Positions 30,287 to 34,422 of a stretch of 34,422 nt of DNA are shown here, piece by piece. Source of the stretch: JAFGED01 sp034430835 (GTDB lineage Bacteria > Chloroflexota > Anaerolineae > B4-G1). Location: assembly GCA_034430835.1 (NCBI GenBank), contig DAOUDX010000338.1, positions 1-34,422 on the forward strand. The letters are read 5' to 3'. The notes beneath the pieces are model-generated. The model worked only from the letters and a program-made list of their open reading frames with translations. It was not told where the DNA came from and made no database searches. How positions within the stretch are numbered: the first letter of the stretch is position 1; each line of letters begins with the position of its first letter. The position numbers and the translations under genes were made by a program.

Positions 30287-30733
30287 TCCCGCTTGCGCGT
30301 CACCCAGATGCCGGTGACGCCGTCGAAAAGCTGCTGCTCCGCCGGCACGCGCACGTCGGGGGTGAAGAAGAAGTAGAGCGTCTGCCCGTCGGGGGTGACG
30401 AAAGGGCTGTCCTCGCCGGCGGCGGTGTTGACCAGTCCCTCTAATGGCGCCGGCTGGCTCCAGCCCGGAGCGACGACCGGCGGCCAGACGTCTTCGGCGG
30501 GCGTCATCTTGACCGTGTCGGGCGGGATGGTGGAGAGGCGGAAGATCGCTGTGGGTTGGGCCGTCGAGGTGGGCTGAGGGGTCGGCATGGCCGTCGGTGT
30601 CTCGCCGCAAGCCAGCGCGGACAGGGTAAGCAGGATGAGAGCGGCCAGGGCGCGTTTCATTGGTATTGGTCCTCCTGCCCTATCTACAGCCCGTGCGGTG
30701 AGAAGTTGCACCCGGAGCGGCGGGCGGCTTGGT

Positions 30734-30762
30734 TTGTGCAGGGGGTGCTGTTGGGCTATAAT
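30734..30762 (+). promoter_or_regulatory. Promoter of the Nudix-rhomboid operon
   Basis: TTGTGC (30734-30739), 17 bases, TATAAT (30757-30762). The ATG at 30773 is only 10 bases after the -10 box, so the transcript would have a leader of about 3 bases or none. The -35 and spacing equal those of the promoter at 26783-26811. Confidence 0.8.
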
Positions 30763-30772
30763 CGCATGCGTT

Positions 30773-31333
30773 ATGGGCAGAGACACTCAACAACCCTGGC
30801 AACTGATTCGCTCGGAACAAGGCCCTGACCTGACCCTGTTCCGGGCCCGGTTCGACTGGATGGAAAACCCGCGGAATGGCCGGTCGGTCAAGGCCGTGGT
30901 CTTGGAAGCCCCGGAGTGGGTCAACGTCGTCGCCGTCACCCCGCAGGGCAAGTTCATCGTCGTGCGCCAGTATCGCTTTGGCGTCGGCAGGCCCACGACC
31001 GAAATCCCCGCCGGCATCGTCGAGCCGGGCGAGGCGTCGCAGCAGGCCGCTATGCGCGAGCTGCAGGAGGAGACCGGCTACACGGCCACGGATTGGGAGT
31101 ATCTGGGATACACGGAGCCCAATCCGGCCTTCCTGAACAACCTGTGCCACCAGTGGCTGGCGAGGAACGTGACGCGGACACACCTGCCCGCGCTGGACGA
31201 GGGGGAGGATATCTGGGTGGGGGAGATGTCGGAGGAGGAGTTGCGCCAGGAGATCGAAGCGGGCAGATTGCGCCACTGCCTTGCACTTGTCGCGTTGTCT
31301 CACGTGATCAGGCTGTGGGATGATGGGGAGTGA
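30773..31333 (+). CDS. Nudix hydrolase, ADP-ribose pyrophosphatase-like
   Basis: A 186-residue protein with a Nudix box from Gly81 to Gly102 (GIVEPGEASQQAAMRELQEETGY) and the ADPR-ase-like Pro-Ala lead-in EIPAG. The region GYTEPNPAFLNNLCHQWLA after the box resembles nucleotide-sugar pyrophosphatases. It likely cleaves ADP-ribose or related nucleoside diphosphate sugars. There is no Shine-Dalgarno, fitting a leaderless message. It is followed 9 bases later by the rhomboid gene. Confidence 0.9.
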   Translation: MGRDTQQPWQLIRSEQGPDLTLFRARFDWMENPRNGRSVKAVVLEAPEWVNVVAVTPQGKFIVVRQYRFGVGRPTTEIPAGIVEPGEASQQAAMRELQEETGYTATDWEYLGYTEPNPAFLNNLCHQWLARNVTRTHLPALDEGEDIWVGEMSEEELRQEIEAGRLRHCLALVALSHVIRLWDDGE

Positions 31334-31342
31334 GGTGATAGT

Positions 31343-32206
31343 ATGCGTGTAGCGCTCGGCACGATCGCGATCCTTCTCTTCACCGTGTTCTGGTCATATC
31401 GGGGGTTCACCAGTCCCGGATTCACGGACAAATACATCTTCAGTCCCGTGCGCATCCTGACGAACAGGCAGTACTACCGCCTTCTCTCAAGCGGGTTCCT
31501 GCATCTCAACTGGCTACACCTGATCCTCAATGCATTCAGCCTTTATTCCGTCGGCGCTTCGATCGAGCTGGTTTTCGGGCTGCCCACACTGCTTCTCATC
31601 TTCCTGGGCAGTATCGTTGGCGGAAACCTCCTATCGCTCTATCTGCATCGGAATCACTATGGCTATTCGGCGCTGGGGGCGTCCGGGGGTGTGTGTGGTG
31701 TCATCTTTGCCTTCATCTTTCTGTTCCCCGGTGCCTTGATGTCTTTTTTCTTCATCCCCATGCCGTCCTGGCTGTATGCCATCCTGTTCATCTTTGTGTC
31801 GTTCTACGGGCTGAGAGCCCAACTGGGCAACATTGGCCACGACGCGCACCTGGGCGGTGCCATCATCGGTCTGCTGATCACGACGGCTCTGTATCCCTCC
31901 ATCGTCGTGCACAGCCCTATTCTCTATGCCATCGTGATGGGGCTTTCCGTGATTCTGTTCGTCCAGCTCTACAGAAACCCGCTCTACGTGCTAGGCTCGG
32001 ACCCCTTCCGCCTGTCATACTGGCGCAGCAGGTGGGCAGCGGCCCGCGCCCGCAGGCGGGCCAGGCAGGAGAGAGAGGACAAGGAAACGCTTGATCGTTT
32101 GCTGGACAAGATCGCCCGTTCCGGTATGGGAAGCCTGACGATATTCGAAAAGCGACGGCTCAAGGGGATCTCGAAGCGCATGAGGGAATCGAGGCGGGTG
32201 CATTGA
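31343..32206 (+). CDS. Rhomboid-family intramembrane serine protease
   Basis: A 287-residue protein with six or more membrane helices. Catalytic Ser114 lies in GASGG and the catalytic His169 in HDAHLGG; His59 and Asn63 (HLILNAF) fit the oxyanion-site helix. The basic C-terminal tail (about residues 225-287, with DRLLDKIARSGMGSLTIFEKRRLKGIS) matches the DUF6576 extension seen on some bacterial rhomboids. It cleaves transmembrane substrates within the membrane. GAGGTG lies 6 bases before the ATG. Confidence 0.93.
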   Translation: MRVALGTIAILLFTVFWSYRGFTSPGFTDKYIFSPVRILTNRQYYRLLSSGFLHLNWLHLILNAFSLYSVGASIELVFGLPTLLLIFLGSIVGGNLLSLYLHRNHYGYSALGASGGVCGVIFAFIFLFPGALMSFFFIPMPSWLYAILFIFVSFYGLRAQLGNIGHDAHLGGAIIGLLITTALYPSIVVHSPILYAIVMGLSVILFVQLYRNPLYVLGSDPFRLSYWRSRWAAARARRRARQEREDKETLDRLLDKIARSGMGSLTIFEKRRLKGISKRMRESRRVH

Positions 32207-32257
32207 AATGAGCGCGTCAGGTTCGCTCACCGAGATTGGAGCCGCCGGTCGCATAAG

Positions 32258-32833
32258 CTAGTCGATCGGCTCGGCCACCGGTGAGACGGGTTCTTGACTG
32301 ATCTTTTTCCCCCGAATGCGATCGACGATGACCTGACCCAGCGCGATGATGGCCGCGCCCAGCCCGACGAGCACCAATCCCAGGAACAGCAGCCAGCCCA
32401 GGATGGGCACCAGCAGCGTCAGGACCATGAGTGGAATGCCGAGGGCCAGCGAGCCCATCAGCGAGGCCGGTTTTGAGGCGATCTGTTGCCAGAGTCGATC
32501 TCCGACGATGCCTGCGGCTGCCAGGAGCCCGACGGAGAGCACCAGCGGCAGGATGAGGAACAGCGAGAATGCGCCGATCACCGTCATCAGAAAGCTTGCA
32601 CTCACGAGGTGGCCGTTGACTCCGACGGCGAAGTTGACGAGCATCGCCAAAGCGAGAAAGAATACAAAGTTGACCAGCCCCAGCAGGAACGATCTACCGG
32701 GCCACTTGCGCATCACGCCGTGCGTTCGTCTGACGTAGCCGGGCACGAGCGCGGTCAGGAGCACCAGCATCGCCGGCAATCCGATCATGGTCGCGCACAG
32801 GAGAGAGAGCCCACTTCTATCGCTAGTTCCCAT
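32258..32833 (-). CDS. Multi-pass membrane protein of unknown function
   Basis: A 191-residue protein with about five hydrophobic helices (for example GLPAMLVLLTALVPGYV, LVNFVFFLALAMLVNFAV, LVPILGWLLFLGLVLVGLGAAIIALG) and a charged C-terminal tail. It resembles bactofilin-associated or generic Chloroflexota polytopic proteins but belongs to no family that I recognise. ATG 32833 follows an AGGAGGTG Shine-Dalgarno; the GTG at 32842 is unlikely. It lies 12 bases downstream of the anti-sigma gene, so it is probably the third member of the sigma operon and may be part of its output. Confidence 0.75.
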   Translation of the reverse strand: MGTSDRSGLSLLCATMIGLPAMLVLLTALVPGYVRRTHGVMRKWPGRSFLLGLVNFVFFLALAMLVNFAVGVNGHLVSASFLMTVIGAFSLFLILPLVLSVGLLAAAGIVGDRLWQQIASKPASLMGSLALGIPLMVLTLLVPILGWLLFLGLVLVGLGAAIIALGQVIVDRIRGKKISQEPVSPVAEPID

Positions 32834-32845
32834 TTTTGACACCTC

Positions 32846-33436
32846 CTACGGATAGGCTTGTTTCCCATTGAGTAAAGCTCGGCGCAGGAGCAGCGCGTTA
32901 CCTGCTAACCAGAGGACTGCTATCGGGATTCCCAGTACAAGCAGTTGTGGCAGTGGAACACTTGGACCGCCGGACAACCGAGTACCCCAGTCCAGGACCA
33001 GTGCTCGCGCGGCTTCGGGCCAGGTGATGAGCGTCGCCCACTGGGACACAATCCAGTCTGCCGCGCTGTTCGAGGTCCCCTCCAGTGCCTTCAGCGGCAA
33101 GGCGCCGATGAGGGCGGTCAGGTAACCGGCCAGCCGTGACCATCCCCAGGCGATCAGCGCCAGGGCGGCGGCCCCTTGCAGCGCCGGGATGAGCCATTTC
33201 AGGCCTGCAAATCTACGGCGGGGGTGGATGCGGGTCAGCGTGCCCGGCGCCAGGTTCGGCGCTGGCGCGTCGGCGATTCCGTCGAGGGCGACGAACAGCC
33301 GTTGCAGTGTCTCTACCTCCACCCGACACGTCTCACAGGTGCCCAGGTGGGCCTCGACCTGCTCACGCTCTCCGCCGGCCAGCTCGCCGTCGAGATACGC
33401 GTTGAGCGTCTTTTCGCTCAGATGGTTCTGGCTCAT
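32846..33436 (-). CDS. Anti-sigma factor with zinc-finger (zf-HC2) domain
   Basis: A 196-residue protein. The N-terminal zinc-binding motif (LNAYLDGELAGGEREQVEAHLGTCETCR: His-x3-Cys-x2-Cys) is the anti-sigma domain; two membrane segments follow (about residues 85-105 and 165-185). It should hold the ECF sigma factor at the membrane until cleaved or switched off. The start ATG overlaps the sigma stop as ATGA, the classic coupled arrangement. RseP (5803-7176) could in principle cleave it. Confidence 0.9.
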   Translation of the reverse strand: MSQNHLSEKTLNAYLDGELAGGEREQVEAHLGTCETCRVEVETLQRLFVALDGIADAPAPNLAPGTLTRIHPRRRFAGLKWLIPALQGAAALALIAWGWSRLAGYLTALIGALPLKALEGTSNSAADWIVSQWATLITWPEAARALVLDWGTRLSGGPSVPLPQLLVLGIPIAVLWLAGNALLLRRALLNGKQAYP

Positions 33437-33969
33437 TTCAGCACCTCGCGCAGTTTGCGCCGTGCCCGGAAAAGCCACGACTTGATATCCGAAAGCGGCG
33501 CGTTCAGCGTCTCGCTCATCTCCTGGTACGAAAGCCCCTGGAAGTGGCGCAACTCGATGGCGGCGCGATGATTGGGTGGCAGCGCGGCGATAGCGGCTCT
33601 GAGGCGATCGGATACCTCGCCTGCAATGGCCTGCGCTTCTGGGCTTGGCTGTCCGGCCAAGAGTATCTCTTCGTTCAGCTCCGTTTCGGGCCGCTGTTGT
33701 TTGATCCGGTTCAGCGCCGTGTTGGTAGCAATCCTGCAAATCCAGGGCGCAAAGGGCTGCTGCGCGTCGAAGCGATCCAATGCCTGATAGGCTTTCACAA
33801 AGGCTTCCTGCGCCACGTCCTCGGCCTCCTGCCGATTCCCCATCATCCGATAGGCGATGTTGAAAACGACCTGCTGGTGGCGGACCACTAGTTGGCCGAA
33901 GGCATCGTCGTCCCCACACTGGGCCCGCCGGATCAGTCTCCGTTCCCCTGCTTCTTCCGGGATCGCCAT
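33433..33969 (-). CDS. ECF RNA polymerase sigma factor (RpoE-like)
   Basis: A 178-residue ECF sigma factor. Region 2 (AFGQLVVRHQQVVFNIAYRMMGNRQEAEDVAQEAFVKAYQAL) recognises the -10 element, and region 4 (AIAALPPNHRAAIELRHFQGLSYQEMSETLNAPLSDIKSWLFRARRKL) the -35 element. Its length and lack of further domains fit the classical group. It leads a three-gene minus-strand operon with its own anti-sigma factor. No strong autoregulatory promoter could be fixed in the 60 bases upstream. Confidence 0.95.
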   Translation of the reverse strand: MAIPEEAGERRLIRRAQCGDDDAFGQLVVRHQQVVFNIAYRMMGNRQEAEDVAQEAFVKAYQALDRFDAQQPFAPWICRIATNTALNRIKQQRPETELNEEILLAGQPSPEAQAIAGEVSDRLRAAIAALPPNHRAAIELRHFQGLSYQEMSETLNAPLSDIKSWLFRARRKLREVLK

Positions 33970-34422
33970 CGTCTGGTTCTACCTGATATTACAGTCTACC
34001 GGTCGAAATGTTGCACGCATCACTGATCAATCGAGCATGGGATACCACCCCGAACACTACTCTAGGGGGATGACGTGTCTATCGATTATCTGGTATATTG
34101 AGGGCGTATCAGACCATAGGTTTCCGTCTTGACATGCATCTGATCTTGAATTACCATGCGCGCTATGTATTACAGTCGTAATATAAGCCGTTGTCTTGCA
34201 CATTGTGCTTCGTGATGGAGATCGGGCGGGCGGGTGCCGCGCTCATTATAGCAGCCATTCTGTCCTGCGGGAAACGTCGATGGTTGAGGAGTGTCTGTTC
34301 AAAATTTGGGAACGTGTTCTGTATTCCCCACTGGGGCTGCAAAAAGACATACTTTTGGTGCAACTCGCCCCACTTCGATGCTATGTATGGCGCTATTTAG
34401 GGCTGACGCCCCACCAACAACC
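33970..34422. other. Gene-free end of the window with candidate regulatory sites
   Basis: No convincing gene was found in these 453 bases. Frames on both strands are short and lack a good start signal. The stretch is AT-richer than the neighbours and contains a possible plus-strand promoter, TTGACA (34129-34134), 17 bases, TACCAT (34152-34157), and the palindrome below. It may be the upstream region of a gene outside the window. Confidence 0.5.
34168..34183. promoter_or_regulatory. TATTAC/GTAATA palindrome, candidate BlaI/CopY-type operator
   Basis: The arms TATTAC and GTAATA flank AGTC. The layout resembles the TACAnnTGTA operator core of BlaI/MecI/CopY repressors with one mismatch (CGTA for TGTA). 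It lies just after the candidate promoter at 34129-34157. The regulator identity is a guess. Confidence 0.35.

Larger units (their letters stand above)
29579..30660 (-). pseudogene. PD40-repeat lipoprotein, frameshifted by a palindromic element
   Basis: The gene starts at ATG 30660 (AGGAGG 10 bases upstream) with a lipoprotein signal (LTLSALACG, Cys18) and a PT-rich linker. PD40/TolB-like blades follow (EDSPFVTPDGQTLYFFFTPD, AGDENRPFVSADGQELWFDAF). The first frame stops after WVTRKRDPS (30277-30279); the rest, beginning GGWTEPERVLLADPGELHLDG, continues in another frame to 29579. The break coincides with a palindromic insertion of about 23 bases. A second element (30064-30107) adds about 15 in-frame residues. 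Repair of the first would give about 345 residues. It could still be made as two pieces, but the C-terminal part has no start signal. Confidence 0.75.

Noticed and set aside
34163..34400. Two overlapping frames of about 65 codons on opposite strands at the window end
   Set aside because: Neither has a Shine-Dalgarno or recognisable motif, and the composition is not coding-like.

Overview
The window looks like a chromosomal segment of a GC-rich bacterium, most likely Chloroflexota (Anaerolineae-like). This rests on the style of the genes, not on a marker gene: a lipoprotein with a Thr-Pro linker, a Peptidase-MA-like protease, a FecR-like membrane protein, WYL regulators, a NACHT relic, and many small palindromic repeats between and inside genes. 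No rRNA, tRNA or CRISPR array was seen. Taxonomy is an inference.

Layout. 1-485 is the 3' end of a protein that begins outside the window. 549-9795 is a long, tightly packed minus-strand array: yajC, a SpoIIE-type phosphatase, a TrkA-type channel-like protein and a P-loop kinase. A new promoter then drives rseP, followed by a HEAT protein, a Peptidase-MA-like protease, a DEDDy exonuclease, a PflA-like radical SAM enzyme, acylphosphatase and a FecR-like protein. Divergent from yajC is a 1098-residue membrane histidine kinase (9956-13252), followed by a small membrane protein and ychF. 14842-18134 is a minus-strand operon (AmmeMemoRadiSam-type radical SAM enzyme, alpha/alpha-toroid protein, Nudix hydrolase, methyltransferase).

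18059-27000 is the plastic part. It holds a DUF433/DUF5615 toxin-antitoxin pair whose toxin has an in-frame stop, and an aminotransferase. The toxin-antitoxin promoter region is duplicated 2040 bases downstream as a truncated copy. Next comes a type III-like restriction-modification operon (res, mod and a small third gene), whose mod has an AT-rich central block. A graveyard follows, with fragments resembling a WYL regulator and queA, a PT-rich lipoprotein and a frameshifted NACHT NTPase.

26950-34422 is more ordinary: a WYL regulator divergent from a GyrI-like protein and a GNAT acetyltransferase, a single-domain response regulator, a PD40-type lipoprotein frameshifted by a palindromic element, a Nudix hydrolase and rhomboid protease pair, and an ECF sigma factor / anti-sigma factor / membrane protein operon. 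The final 450 bases hold no convincing gene.

The most interesting points are: palindromic 'LSEAEG' elements inserted into proteins, one of which breaks a frame; the third gene and mosaic target-recognition block of the restriction system; the toxin gene with a premature TAA followed by a conserved-looking tail; and the radical SAM / toroid / Nudix / methyltransferase operon.
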